Below are positions 19,355-29,441 of a stretch of DNA of 64,000 nucleotides, one piece after another. The position numbers and the translations under genes are program-made. The stretch spans positions 1,240,001 to 1,304,000 of the forward strand of contig LT598467.1 of the NCBI GenBank assembly GCA_900074745.1. Reading direction: 5' to 3'. The notes beneath the pieces are model-generated. The model was given only the letters and a program-made list of their open reading frames with translations. It was not told the DNA's origin and ran no database searches. Within the stretch, counting starts at the first letter, position 1, and every line of letters begins with the position of its first letter. The DNA is from Lachancea mirantina. Lineage: Eukaryota; Ascomycota; Saccharomycetes; Saccharomycetales; Saccharomycetaceae.

Positions 19355-20026
19355 CGTTACACTGCGACCACCTCACCGATATCTATATATTCCGATGTAT
19401 CACTGCTATAATACTACTGTATTCTCCACGCTTTAGTTATTTTAAGTAAACGAACCGTGGCCCAAATTTTAATTTAACACCGGCACGATAACACCTGAAC
19501 CCGATGCTATTAATTACAAATGCTGCATTTCTGTAAAAGCCTTCTACGCGAGTGTTTTTTTGTTTCTCTGCCTGTCCTTCTAGTTATTGTCGAGCCTTAA
19601 TTAAAGATCCGAACACTACAAGACCTATGAATTTAAACACCTTTACCACAGCACAAAAGATCGCTTTCGTACCTACAGAATCGGCACATGCCAAACTGCA
19701 TTTGAGTGCAATTTTCACCTATCAAAAGAATTTAAACACCCGGTATACCATGCCGTTACATCTCACGTTGCTTAAATCGCTTAAACGCTAGATTTCGAAC
19801 CTACTGAAAATTGTACAAGGACCGGATAAGTTCGCCGAAAGCAAACCACCACGACTTCGTCGCGACGCAATACTCTCTCCAGCACTAGTGATCGTCTTTG
19901 GTACCTTAGCCTATTCCATACTCATGATAATCGTGTATAGGTATTGAAGGTGGAATCATCACCATCAGGTCACATGCGAGAACCTCGATCCGAGCCAGAT
20001 TCCATAAAAGCTGTAAAGCTGAGGCG
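19355..20026. other. Intergenic region before GCR2
   Basis: 672 bp with no convincing gene; a 79-codon plus frame at 19552-19791 looks spurious. A 13-bp direct repeat, GAATTTAAACACC, occurs at 19629-19641 and 19728-19740. Confidence 0.5.
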
Positions 20027-21121
20027 ATGAGCTTCATGCGTCGAGATTCCAGTGGATCCGTGACGTCTGCAGGAATAATGCATCACCAGGGCAAGCTAGA
20101 TGTGTTCATTATCAAGGCGTACCGAGTTCTGTCACGCGGAGCGTTGATCAACGGTGACGACGTTAGCATCGCGAACACGGCATCTAGTTCACCGAAATCC
20201 GGTGTAGCAGTCAACGCGGTTAATGGGATGGGCCAGCAAGGCGATTTGTCGCTTTTCCAGCGACTTTCACAGCTATACAATGCAACGATATCGACAAGTT
20301 TGCTGGACGACAATTCGACTTCACCAAAATCGGCTATAGAACTGTACCAGCGATTCCAACAGATCATGAAAGAAATGGAACTGAGCTTCGAAATAAGTCC
20401 TTACAGTAAATACTTCCGGCGACTCGATAACGGGCTGTGGCAGATCAAAGACGACGCAGAGCTCGCGGGCGATCAACTGTGGCAACTGGTGTCGGTTTCG
20501 ATCGCTACGGTGTACGACGTACGTACGGGCCAAATGTTGAGTCAGCCACGCAAACGTGTTAACAGTTTGGCAGCGTCGTCGAAAAATTCACCCTCTGAAA
20601 TGGTCGATAACACACTGCCACAACAACTTCAAAAACGACTGCAAAAACTGCAACAGGACAGCAAAAACGCCAATTCGGTTTCTCCGGTGAGCCCGTCTGT
20701 GTTTTCCCAGCCGGGAACTGCCAGCGGGAACGGGAACGGTAACGGTGCTCTTTCAGGCGCTGGCCCGGGTTCGCGATCTAAACGCAAGTATATGGGCGTC
20801 GAGACGCCCGACGAAGAAGCGGTTGAGGAGCTGTTACAGCTCGCGACCAAGAAACATCGTGCAGATCTGCCTACAATTGACGAAGACGCTGTGGCAACGG
20901 CAGCAGCTCCTGTACCGCTGCCGCAAAGCAGTCTCACCATTCGCGAAAACGAACTCTACGATCGACTGTTGCACGAAAAGGACGCTCGTATCCAACAGCT
21001 TGAAAAGGACCTTGATTCACAATGCCAGGAGACGCTATGGCTACGCAAGATGCTGCTGGAAGACATGGGCTGCGTCCGAAGCATGCTGCACAAGATGTCC
21101 AACGGCCGGTCCCGCGATTGA
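20027..21121 (+). CDS. GCR2: Glycolytic gene activator Gcr2
   Basis: 364 aa co-activator that pairs with Gcr1 (and Rap1) on glycolytic promoters. The conserved N-terminal block (HHQGKLDVFIIKAYRVLS) and the SPKSAIELYQRFQQ...YFRRLDNGLWQIK block match Gcr2. The C-terminal coiled coil at ~310-357 (EKDARIQQLEKDL, LWLRKMLLEDMGCVRSML) is the dimer and Gcr1 contact. The middle is shorter than in S. cerevisiae (534 aa). Two starts are possible: 20027, or 20078 (MHHQ), which fits the known S. cerevisiae start; a PAC-like GCGATGAGCT overlaps the first ATG. Confidence 0.93.
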   Translation: MSFMRRDSSGSVTSAGIMHHQGKLDVFIIKAYRVLSRGALINGDDVSIANTASSSPKSGVAVNAVNGMGQQGDLSLFQRLSQLYNATISTSLLDDNSTSPKSAIELYQRFQQIMKEMELSFEISPYSKYFRRLDNGLWQIKDDAELAGDQLWQLVSVSIATVYDVRTGQMLSQPRKRVNSLAASSKNSPSEMVDNTLPQQLQKRLQKLQQDSKNANSVSPVSPSVFSQPGTASGNGNGNGALSGAGPGSRSKRKYMGVETPDEEAVEELLQLATKKHRADLPTIDEDAVATAAAPVPLPQSSLTIRENELYDRLLHEKDARIQQLEKDLDSQCQETLWLRKMLLEDMGCVRSMLHKMSNGRSRD

Positions 21122-21600
21122 CACCCATCGCGCGCCCGATGTACATATATATAATTCTCAGAATTCCTGTAACGTTACACCTACGAAGCCATATACTGGA
21201 AGCGATGACTACTCATATTTGAATTTGGCGAACAATTCAATAAGCATTGACCAAAACTCGGTCGAAATTGGTCCAAATTTTTAGGCAATAACGGGAAAAA
21301 ATACTTCTAAAACGAAGCTACATTATCGGTTTATTTCTACATCATCTCATCGTTTGTAAACTACTCTCTTCTGTCTTTGTTTTTCCTCGTTTAAGTAAAC
21401 TGTCATTTGAATCTCTTATAGATGGTAGATGCCAATCTGGAAATTAACGATCGACAGACAAACTCCGAAAGTCATAGAAAAGGGGGCCCTATAAGAGTCA
21501 GGCTCAAGAAATTCAAACTAAAAGCCCTTTTAACTGATTTTCAACTGAGCCTTTCGCGTAGACATTGAGCTCTTTTCCGGCAACAATTTTGACCTAGCCC
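21122..21600. other. Intergenic region between GCR2 and NNR1
   Basis: 479 bp, AT-rich, between two plus-strand genes. It holds the GCR2 3' end and the NNR1 promoter. I see no gene or clear site in it. Confidence 0.5.
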
Positions 21601-22326
21601 ATGGCTTTCAAAACCATTTCAGCGCAACTCGCAGCAAAACTGGACCAAGAACTAATGGGGCCCGAGATTGGGTTCACTTTGCAACAACTCATGGAACTAG
21701 CAGGTTTGAGCGTTGCACAGGCGGTCCAGAAACAGTATCCAATCTCCATATACCAGAAACGTCAGATTTTGGTCGTGGCAGGCCCAGGTAACAATGGTGG
21801 TGACGGACTCGTGTGTGCACGGCATCTTGCCCTGTTCGGGTACCAACCGGTCGTGTACTACCCGAAACGGTCCTCTAAAATCGAATTCTACTCCCAACTC
21901 GTGCGACAATTGGATTTTTTCGGCGTTCCTGTGCTTGGTTCTGACGACAAATGGACTCATTATTTAACTTCTCCAGAGACCGTGTGTATCGTCGACGCGA
22001 TCTTTGGTTTCTCTTTCAAGCCTCCAATGCGTGAACCTTTCGGGTCTATTGTATCTGAACTCGTTAAAGTCCAAAACGCCGTCCCCATTGTCTCTGTTGA
22101 CATTCCGACTGGTTGGGATGTCGACGGGGGTCCCGTCGCAGGTACCGATAGCCTAGCTCCAAGTGTACTTGTTTCTCTCACGGTACCCAAGCCTTGTGCC
22201 AACAAACTACAAGCGGGCAGAACTACACATTTTGTGGGTGGACGGTTCGTTTCTGCCAGTTTTGCTAAGAAATTCGGTTTCGAACCTTTCCCGTACCCAT
22301 TTACAGACCAAGTTTTAAAGTTATGA
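21601..22326 (+). CDS. NNR1: NAD(P)H-hydrate epimerase
   Basis: 241 aa YjeF_N protein that interconverts R and S forms of damaged NADHX/NADPHX so that the dehydratase can repair them. Motifs are VAGPGNNGGDGLVCARHL near residues 60-77 (phosphate loop) and SVDIPTGWDVDGG near 163 (catalytic Asp region). The length matches S. cerevisiae YNL200C (246 aa). No clear mitochondrial presequence is seen, though an upstream start cannot be excluded. Confidence 0.94.
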   Translation: MAFKTISAQLAAKLDQELMGPEIGFTLQQLMELAGLSVAQAVQKQYPISIYQKRQILVVAGPGNNGGDGLVCARHLALFGYQPVVYYPKRSSKIEFYSQLVRQLDFFGVPVLGSDDKWTHYLTSPETVCIVDAIFGFSFKPPMREPFGSIVSELVKVQNAVPIVSVDIPTGWDVDGGPVAGTDSLAPSVLVSLTVPKPCANKLQAGRTTHFVGGRFVSASFAKKFGFEPFPYPFTDQVLKL

Positions 22327-22854
22327 GCCCCTGGTACATACCAATACCGCCTCCGTCTATGTCAGTCGCTTAAGCGACCCTCGTAGACCCCGTTCTGTCC
22401 ACGTCAACTGCTCATTTGAACCTTTCAGTGTCCAAATTTCACGAATACTTATGTCAAAAATCAAGCTTTTTTCGTCCGCGTTTGCACGTATCGACTCGTC
22501 GTGAGTTGCTCAATGCGATCCCCAAGCTCACAGTCCCTAATTTGTAGTTTCAACACCGAGTCTTTCAAGGTCAACGTTTTCTATAACTTTTCTTGATTAT
22601 CGGCTCGCTATGGACTAGGCGGTTGCCGTTTCTTTTGACGTTGATAGTTAAATAAGCTAAATAAGCTAAACCTAAGAAAAAATTTGACCCAATTTTGGCG
22701 CAGGAATCAACATAATCAGCGCTAAGAAACGCGTTATTTTAAGATATTGAGTCAAACTGAGACGTGGCTAGTACCAACAGTAAAGTGAGACATTACGGGT
22801 TTGGTAGATAGCCCGAAAGAAGCTCGCAAATAGCGTTGTTTTTGGTGGAAAAAG
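22327..22854. other. Intergenic region before PSY2
   Basis: 528 bp with no gene. It contains a perfect 14-bp palindrome, GTCGCTTAAGCGAC, at 22365-22378 and a short tandem repeat of TAAATAAGC near 22648-22665. Confidence 0.5.
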
Positions 22855-25215
22855 ATGAACGGGAACCCGCGAGATGAGCTGCAAGAAACGGAACCCAAAC
22901 GAGTAAAAGTGTACGTGTTGGAAGACAATGAATGGCGTGACACCGGTACTGGATTCTGTGTGGGCCATTTGGACGGTGCTTGCGTGAAAAACGGTGAAAA
23001 CGGCGCGTTTTTGGTTGTGACCGATGAGGAGTTGCCGGACAACGTCCTTTTGAAATCGAAACTAGAGGGAAATATTGAGTATCAACGGCAAGAAGAGACC
23101 TTGATAGTGTGGAAAGATTTAACGTGTCGCGACATTGCGTTGAGTTTCGAAGAAAGCACCGGTTGCGACGCGTTGTGCGATTTTATAGTGAAAATTCAAA
23201 AATCCGTGGAGATGAACATATCGCTGGTTGCAGTGCGATCAAATGACGATGGAATGGGATCTGTACACGAAATTATTACGGGTCCAGTAAATTTGCCCTC
23301 GAATGACAAAGACCAAGACGACAAAACCTTGCTGGAGGCGCTACGAATACTTAATGAAAATACGGCATTTGAGTTTCTACGCAAGGAAACTGTTGAATTT
23401 GTGCTTGCAGTTGGATACGTGTCGACTTTGGTGCACGTGTTTCAAAAAGCAGAGCAAAATCACAAGCATAGAAGTCTTATTCTGTTGAGCAGCATTGTAA
23501 AGACACTTTTCCTATACAACCAACGTCAGATCCTTGAGGAAATGGTGACATCTGAAAATATTATCGGAGTGGCGGGCATACTCGAGTATGACTTAGAATA
23601 TCCGGACCGTAAGGCTAATCATCGCGAGTATCTGCAACGGTCTGGGTTTCATTTCAAAGAAGTTGTACCGCTGAAGAGCGAAGAAATGAAAAACATCATC
23701 AAAAAGGCATTTCGATTACAATTCCTGAAGGATGTCGTATTGGTGAGATTTCTGGATGACCACACCTTCAATTTAATTTCGGACGTCATTCTGGATTTCC
23801 AAGCCTGCATAATTGACTTCATACAGAGGGATTCTTTTCTTACAAGACTATTTGCACTCTACACTGACACTAGCGTTCCGCTCGAGTCCAAACGAGATGG
23901 AATAAGGATGTTACACCAATGCGTCCAAATAGCGCAAAATATCGACTCTCTCGATAAATCCAAATTTTTCAGAACTCTGGTTCGAAGCGGGTTTTTCGAC
24001 GTGATAGAGTATGCGTTTAACGTTGAAACCGACAGCGGTGTCAGGATTCTCGCCACCGACATGGTGATCACAATTATCGAACACGACGTGTTTCTGATTA
24101 ATAGTGTGAACAATGAATGCGCAAACAACAGAGACGCTGGTTCAGATCAAAATCCAAGCGGCCAGATGGTAAGTTTGGAGCGTGCCACCTCGGTGTCATC
24201 CGACGTTTCGCTATTGATGATTCTATCCAAGATCCTACTGACCGACAAGAGTCTTGGTTTGAAAGAACAAGTCGTTCAAGCTTTGAACACGCTTTTACAT
24301 CCAGAAGGTTGCATGGAAGGAAATACTGCATATCAGGACGAACAAAACGGAGATCTCGTTCTGGGATTTTGCAACGATGCTAAAGAGTTCAAAGAGCACT
24401 TCGGTGCAAATAACAGTCAAGATCAGACTTTACAAGATATCCCACAAATCCTTGACTATTTTACCAAATTTTATGAAGTTGTGGCGCCTTTTCTGTTCAA
24501 GCCGTTAATGGACCTCACAGTCTTGAATGAAACTAGTGACGTACTGCTACAACACCTGATTAAACTCATCGCATTTATCACCACAGAGCACGATCGCGTG
24601 ATTTCGCAGAAATTTATCTTGAGCTCTCAGATTTTATCAAACTTAGCTACTCTGCTAAGACCTACGCATACGCTTCAGTTGCGCTTAACTGTTGTGCGCT
24701 GCATAAAATCAATACTGCTGCTCGACGACGAGATATATCAGCAAGAGCTCATGGCGCAGGGCGTTTATCGCCCCCTGATGGGACTGTTGGAAGAGAATAT
24801 CAACGAGGACAATCTGGCCAATTCATGTTTACTGGACTTTTTTCATCTGGTTTCAACCCATTGTTCAAGGGCTTTGGAAATGGATCGTAATGAAAAATCG
24901 GGGTTTGTTCTTTTGAATAGGCATCTCGTCGACCACTATGAAAGTATTCTCCAGCAAGTGAACTATGTGCCGACGATTTCGAATATGATCAACATGCGGA
25001 ACGGTGGTGGCGTGGTGGTGTTTGGAGATATGTGTGGAGGTTCGGAAGAGGCTCTTGATGGTAAAATTTCATCGTTACTTCCTCACGTTGATCCTGGTTT
25101 CAATGATGATAACGACTCCGAAAAGAGTGTTACTTTTAAACGGGCAATGGACAAGTTGAGCGCAGTACCGCCTCCAATATCAATCAAAGAAGACGTTCTA
25201 AAAGAAGAAGGATAG
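22855..25215 (+). CDS. PSY2: PP4 phosphatase regulatory subunit Psy2
   Basis: 786 aa SMEK family subunit of the Pph3 phosphatase that removes Rad53 and gamma-H2A phosphate after DNA damage. The N-terminal EVH1/PH-like domain at ~14-115 (RVKVYVLEDNEWRDTGTGFC) is followed by the SMEK core and armadillo-type helices (HREYLQRSGFHFKEVVPL, LLSSIVKTLFLYNQ). The tail is acidic. Syntenic with YNL201C. Confidence 0.95.
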   Translation: MNGNPRDELQETEPKRVKVYVLEDNEWRDTGTGFCVGHLDGACVKNGENGAFLVVTDEELPDNVLLKSKLEGNIEYQRQEETLIVWKDLTCRDIALSFEESTGCDALCDFIVKIQKSVEMNISLVAVRSNDDGMGSVHEIITGPVNLPSNDKDQDDKTLLEALRILNENTAFEFLRKETVEFVLAVGYVSTLVHVFQKAEQNHKHRSLILLSSIVKTLFLYNQRQILEEMVTSENIIGVAGILEYDLEYPDRKANHREYLQRSGFHFKEVVPLKSEEMKNIIKKAFRLQFLKDVVLVRFLDDHTFNLISDVILDFQACIIDFIQRDSFLTRLFALYTDTSVPLESKRDGIRMLHQCVQIAQNIDSLDKSKFFRTLVRSGFFDVIEYAFNVETDSGVRILATDMVITIIEHDVFLINSVNNECANNRDAGSDQNPSGQMVSLERATSVSSDVSLLMILSKILLTDKSLGLKEQVVQALNTLLHPEGCMEGNTAYQDEQNGDLVLGFCNDAKEFKEHFGANNSQDQTLQDIPQILDYFTKFYEVVAPFLFKPLMDLTVLNETSDVLLQHLIKLIAFITTEHDRVISQKFILSSQILSNLATLLRPTHTLQLRLTVVRCIKSILLLDDEIYQQELMAQGVYRPLMGLLEENINEDNLANSCLLDFFHLVSTHCSRALEMDRNEKSGFVLLNRHLVDHYESILQQVNYVPTISNMINMRNGGGVVVFGDMCGGSEEALDGKISSLLPHVDPGFNDDNDSEKSVTFKRAMDKLSAVPPPISIKEDVLKEEG

Positions 25216-25262
25216 AAAGAAAGGCCATGTGTTGAGGGGGGTAATCATATATGTTCGATAAT

Positions 25263-26156
25263 TCATAAATTAGCATTCACACTCGCACTGTTGTTGTAAT
25301 TTTCTGGTAAAAGTCCCTTGGGATATAGATCGTGACTGAAATGGGTCCCGATGTGCCACATGCCCCCGTCGACGACTTGAACGGTGCCTGTCACGTAGCT
25401 GGCGGCTGGAGAAAATAGGAAAACCGTGGAATTGGCAATGTCAGTAGTCGTTCCTAACCTTTGTAGCGGAACCCGTTTCCCGTACGCTTTTTCGGGATCT
25501 TCTTGGCTCAACCGTGAAATACCCTCTGTGCCCGCTATTGCGCCCGGAGCCAAACAGTTGCAGCGAATTCCTAACACCCCTAATTCGACCGCCAAGGAGT
25601 TCGAAAGCGCGTCGATACCCGCTTTGGCGGCTCCGACGTGACTTTGGTAGGGAACCCCGTAATAGTGGAACGTGGCACTCACAAACAAAATCGCGCCTTT
25701 GGTCTTGACCAGCTCTGGGAAGCACGCTTTTGCAGTGTTGAAACTACCTAACAGATCGATTGAGACGACAGATTTGAAAGCGTTGGCAGACAACGAATGG
25801 AACGGCGCGACAAAATTGCCCGCTGCTCCCGCGATCACAAAATCGATCCTGCCAAACTTTTCCACCGTCTGTCGGACTGCATCTTCCATCTGACCCATGT
25901 CTCGGACGTCCACATTGGATATTGGTAACACGCAATCCGCGCTGGGCCCCAGTGCGGCTATTTCTCGAGCCGCTTGTTCAGTTTTGGTCTTGTTCCGCCC
26001 GACAATCGCCGCTTTGCATCCCAACAGTACAAGAGCCTCCGTTTGCACGCGACAAATGGTCCCCGCACCCCCAGTAACAAATGCCACTTTGCCCTCGAAC
26101 AAACCCTCTTTCCAAGCGCCCTTTTCCACAAAGTCTCGACTCAAAGTGTTGCTCAT
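25263..26156 (-). CDS. SPS19: Peroxisomal 2,4-dienoyl-CoA reductase
   Basis: 297 aa short-chain dehydrogenase that reduces 2,4-dienoyl-CoA so that polyunsaturated fatty acids can enter beta-oxidation in peroxisomes. The start is ATG 26156 (MSNTLSRDF); a GTG further upstream is not used. The NADPH site is TGGAGTICR at ~28-36. The catalytic region SATFHYYGVPYQSHVGAAKAG matches DECR2/Sps19. The last residues are ANL, an unusual but known peroxisomal signal (human catalase ends KANL); S. cerevisiae Sps19 ends SKL. Divergent from GCS1, as SPS19 and SPS18 are in S. cerevisiae. Confidence 0.95.
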   Translation of the reverse strand: MSNTLSRDFVEKGAWKEGLFEGKVAFVTGGAGTICRVQTEALVLLGCKAAIVGRNKTKTEQAAREIAALGPSADCVLPISNVDVRDMGQMEDAVRQTVEKFGRIDFVIAGAAGNFVAPFHSLSANAFKSVVSIDLLGSFNTAKACFPELVKTKGAILFVSATFHYYGVPYQSHVGAAKAGIDALSNSLAVELGVLGIRCNCLAPGAIAGTEGISRLSQEDPEKAYGKRVPLQRLGTTTDIANSTVFLFSPAASYVTGTVQVVDGGMWHIGTHFSHDLYPKGLLPENYNNSASVNANL

Positions 26157-26536
26157 GGCTAGAAATATACGCTGCTTATACACTATAAAGGTTTATTCAC
26201 TAGTATATAAATATTAACCATTGATTGGTTTTGTTTTGAGTGGCAAGAAGGTTAAGTACCTTAAGCGCTGACGCTTGTCTTTATATACTCGGGAGATCTT
26301 TACCCCGGATTGGGGTAATGGAATGATCCGTACCAGGCTATACGTATTAAACGATTAACGATCCAAAAAAGCGTTAACGTATAATGTGATATATTACGTA
26401 CATAATGCTCAATAATTATCCGGGTAACTTTATTAATCAGACACGTGAATTTAATGTCAGGTGATACAGTCGTATGATATGACATCATTATGTACGCATC
26501 TAGTCGTTAACGCCAACAACAGAAAGCCATATCACG
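26157..26536. promoter_or_regulatory. SPS19-GCS1 divergent promoter
   Basis: 380 bp shared by both genes. It has CACGTG at 26441-26446, a TATATA at 26282-26287 and CGG/CCG half-sites around 26290-26332 that resemble, but do not cleanly match, an oleate response element. Confidence 0.35.
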
Positions 26537-27718
26537 ATGGGTTCGACCTCTACTAGAAGAAGCCCAGCTATAGACCAGGCACAGAACTCGCGGCAACCTA
26601 GCAAGATGTCGGCAGAATGGAAAGTGGATCCAGACAACCGCAGAAGGCTTTTGAAGCTACAGAAATTGGGCGGAAACAAGAAATGCGTTGATTGCAGCGC
26701 ACCAAACCCGCAATGGGCTTCTCCCAAATTTGGCATTTTCCTGTGTTTGGAGTGTGCAGGCATTCACAGAGGATTGGGAGTGCACATTTCGTTTGTGAGA
26801 TCGATTACAATGGATCAGTTCAAACCAGAAGAGCTCGAAAGAATGGAGAAGGGCGGGAACGAACCTTTCACCGAGTATCTAACCAGCCACGGGGTCGATA
26901 TCAAATTGCCCCCCAAAAGCAAATACGACAACCCGATAGCAGCAGATTACAAGGAGAAGTTGACCAGTGTCGTCGAGGGCACCGAATGGGTCGAACCAGA
27001 CCGGTCTGGATTCGACGCGTCGAAGTTGGGCGAGGGCTCTGACGCATCGACGACAAGTGTGTCCAATTCGACGTCGCAACCGGGACGTTCCCAAGGCGCT
27101 ACGCCTCTCGGCTCGCGACGCGGTACGCCACAACTTGCTGATAACCAGCGAGAGAAAAATGAGGCCTACTTTGCAGAATTGGGCAGGAAAAACATGACCA
27201 AATCGGATGCGTTACCACCGTCACAAGGGGGTAAGTACCAAGGATTTGGTAACACACCGGCGAATCCGCAACAGCCCGGAAACGGTGCAGCGAATCCATC
27301 TGGAACGCTTTCGCTAGAAAACTTTCAAAAAGATCCTATGGGCACTTTTTCTAAAGGTTGGAATTTGTTTTCCAGTGCCATTTCCAAGAACCTTGAGGAC
27401 GTAAACGAGGGTGTCATCAAGCCTGGAATGCAACAGATGCAATCGCGTGACTATTCAGAGGAAGCCAGAAGAGCGGCGACTCAATTCGGACAGAGATTCC
27501 AAGAAACTTCTAACTACGGCTACCGTGCGTGGTCTAATTTCACTAAGGGATTGCAAGAACAGTATGACCAAGGTTCACAGTCGGCGGGCGCGGATTCTAA
27601 GTACAGTAAGCTGTTTGACGGTTTTGACGCTCCTACGCCTGAACACGCTGCTTCTGAACCCACATTGAACAATAAACCTCACAACGAGTCTAAAGATGAT
27701 GAATGGGAACAGTTTTGA
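26537..27718 (+). CDS. GCS1: Arf GTPase-activating protein Gcs1
   Basis: 393 aa ArfGAP acting in Golgi-ER and post-Golgi transport. The zinc finger CX2CX16CX2C uses C50, C53, C70 and C73, followed by the GAP arginine region (ECAGIHRGLGVHISFVRS). The rest is S/G/Q-rich with amphipathic stretches fitting lipid-packing sensors, ending in an acidic DDEWEQF tail. The S. cerevisiae protein starts at the equivalent of residue 24 (MSAEWK, 26606), so the first 23 residues may be leader. It stands for both GCS1 and SPS18. HO, the next gene in S. cerevisiae, is absent. Confidence 0.94.
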   Translation: MGSTSTRRSPAIDQAQNSRQPSKMSAEWKVDPDNRRRLLKLQKLGGNKKCVDCSAPNPQWASPKFGIFLCLECAGIHRGLGVHISFVRSITMDQFKPEELERMEKGGNEPFTEYLTSHGVDIKLPPKSKYDNPIAADYKEKLTSVVEGTEWVEPDRSGFDASKLGEGSDASTTSVSNSTSQPGRSQGATPLGSRRGTPQLADNQREKNEAYFAELGRKNMTKSDALPPSQGGKYQGFGNTPANPQQPGNGAANPSGTLSLENFQKDPMGTFSKGWNLFSSAISKNLEDVNEGVIKPGMQQMQSRDYSEEARRAATQFGQRFQETSNYGYRAWSNFTKGLQEQYDQGSQSAGADSKYSKLFDGFDAPTPEHAASEPTLNNKPHNESKDDEWEQF

Positions 27719-28130
27719 GTCAAGGGCGTGAGAACGCACTCCAAAAAGCCAGGGAAAAGTCGTTAGATACTTTAATATCGACGTCGCGTCACCAGAAAGC
27801 CGGGAACTGCATCTTTCACGGTCATTTGTCGGGAATTCTACGCATACATAAACATCTCGTATTTTACAAGAAAACTGTCCTGAAGTCTAGCGAGCACTCC
27901 TTTGGCCAAGTATTGAATCCCTTGGTCTTGCTAAGGCTCGCTGGGATCAGCCTGGATTCTGCTCACGGTGAGCTTGGTTCGAGATCTTAGTTCTTCGTGC
28001 ACAGCGATGGTCGATTTCTAGACGTTCAAGATATATTAGGGTTCTGATGAGACTGGTCGATCATGAAATCTGACCGCTAGAGTTCACAAGCTAAGTCGCT
28101 GAAGTATCATTTAACAGCCTACTCACAAAC
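27719..28130. other. Intergenic region between GCS1 and RTT106
   Basis: 412 bp. A 95-codon plus frame overlapping the end of GCS1 is judged spurious. No gene, and in particular no trace of HO, is seen. Confidence 0.5.
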
Positions 28131-29390
28131 ATGGCCAATGGAAATAGCTTCTTGGATGAATTGCCGAAAAGTTTGAAGACAGAGGTGTCCGAAATCTGTG
28201 AGAAACTACCTTCAGCAATAGGTATATTCGAGCAGGTCTTTGAATACGCTAAAGGATCACAGGTTGCACAGAAAAGAGCCAAAATTAGTGAATCTGAGTC
28301 CGCTTTAAATCCTAACGCAGCTATATTTACCTTAAAGGATGTTTCAGTGCTAAGTCCGGTCCGAAAGAAACTGGATTTAGTCATTTCGACTAGTCCCGAA
28401 ACGACAAAGCCGATCCTTCTACTGCTGAAAGACACTAATATGCAGTTAAAGATTTCCGAATTGAGTCAAAACGTGAAATTCGCTTCGTTTTTGCCCGTCC
28501 CAGAGAAACCAAATTCCATGTATCTGTATTTCCACTATATCGAAGACGCTGGCGCAGGACAGGCCGATTCGCTGCTCATCAATTTAAACAAGGATGCAGT
28601 GCTCAAGCAGTTCCAGAATTCGGGTATACTAGCAGGTCCAGAGCAGACATTCGAGCAGTGCATAGAATACATGAGAAAGCAAGCGATATTGGTGGGATTC
28701 CGTATTTCAAGCCCTTTTTCGTCCCTAGCAAGCGAAACCGTATATTTCCACGTTGAGTGCCACAGAGGCATTAAAGAAGGTACGCTGTATTTTTTGCCCA
28801 ACCATTTACTTTTTGGATTCAAAAAGCCGATCTTGCTCTTTAATTCGCAAGACATTGAATCAATAACGTATTCCTCAATCACAAGAGTCACTTTTAATGT
28901 AACAATAACTAGCAAAGTGGGTGAAAAATACGAATTCTCTATGATAGATCAAAATGAGTTTACCAAAATAGATGAGTACGTCAAGACCAAACAGGTGACG
29001 GACAGATCAATGAGTGATGAGTTCAAAGCCAAGCCCATGGGTAAGGGCCAAAAATTGGTCGAAGGCAATTCTGCGCTCAGGGAAGCTGCCCAACAACTGG
29101 AAGGTGAAGGGAGTTCGACTGAATTGCCTCTTGAATCCGACGATGAGGAGGAAGATGAAGATTTCAGAGCGGAAAGCGAATTATCCGATGGAAGCGAAGG
29201 AGATCCATCCGACGCAGAACTTCGAGACGAAGGTTACAATGGGAACCCAGAATATGTTCATATGGAAGAATATGAAGCAGAAGCAAACGGCGATGAACAA
29301 CTTGATGATGAACTCAGAGATTACGCATCAGAGGATATTCCCTTGGGGGAGGGTGAGGAAGAAGATGGTTCCGGGGTAGAGTACGATTGA
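28131..29390 (+). CDS. RTT106: Histone chaperone Rtt106
   Basis: 419 aa H3-H4 chaperone used in replication-coupled nucleosome assembly and silencing. The N-terminal dimerisation part (~1-65) is followed by two PH-like folds at ~70-300 (RISSPFSSLASETVYFHVECHRGIKEGTLYFLP is the second). The last ~95 residues are strongly acidic (DDEEEDEDF). Syntenic with YNL206C (455 aa). It converges with RIO2. Confidence 0.92.
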   Translation: MANGNSFLDELPKSLKTEVSEICEKLPSAIGIFEQVFEYAKGSQVAQKRAKISESESALNPNAAIFTLKDVSVLSPVRKKLDLVISTSPETTKPILLLLKDTNMQLKISELSQNVKFASFLPVPEKPNSMYLYFHYIEDAGAGQADSLLINLNKDAVLKQFQNSGILAGPEQTFEQCIEYMRKQAILVGFRISSPFSSLASETVYFHVECHRGIKEGTLYFLPNHLLFGFKKPILLFNSQDIESITYSSITRVTFNVTITSKVGEKYEFSMIDQNEFTKIDEYVKTKQVTDRSMSDEFKAKPMGKGQKLVEGNSALREAAQQLEGEGSSTELPLESDDEEEDEDFRAESELSDGSEGDPSDAELRDEGYNGNPEYVHMEEYEAEANGDEQLDDELRDYASEDIPLGEGEEEDGSGVEYD

Positions 29391-29441
29391 ATGTGAGTAG
29401 GAATAAAATCTACAAAAACCATTTGGCCATCAATGTTTCAT

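Noticed and set aside
19552-19791. 79-codon plus-strand frame
   Set aside because: Composition looks random, contains part of a direct repeat, and has no recognisable relative.
19786-19805. Minus-strand GGTTCGAAATC as a tRNA B box
   Set aside because: T-stem bases do not pair and no cloverleaf can be drawn.
26290-26332. Oleate response element in the SPS19 promoter
   Set aside because: CGG and CCG half-sites are present but spacing and inner bases do not match the consensus.
27966-27985. GGTTCGAGATC resembling a tRNA B box
   Set aside because: No T-stem pairing, A box or acceptor stem around it.
27703-27990. 95-codon frame overlapping the end of GCS1
   Set aside because: Starts inside GCS1 in another frame and shows no family features.
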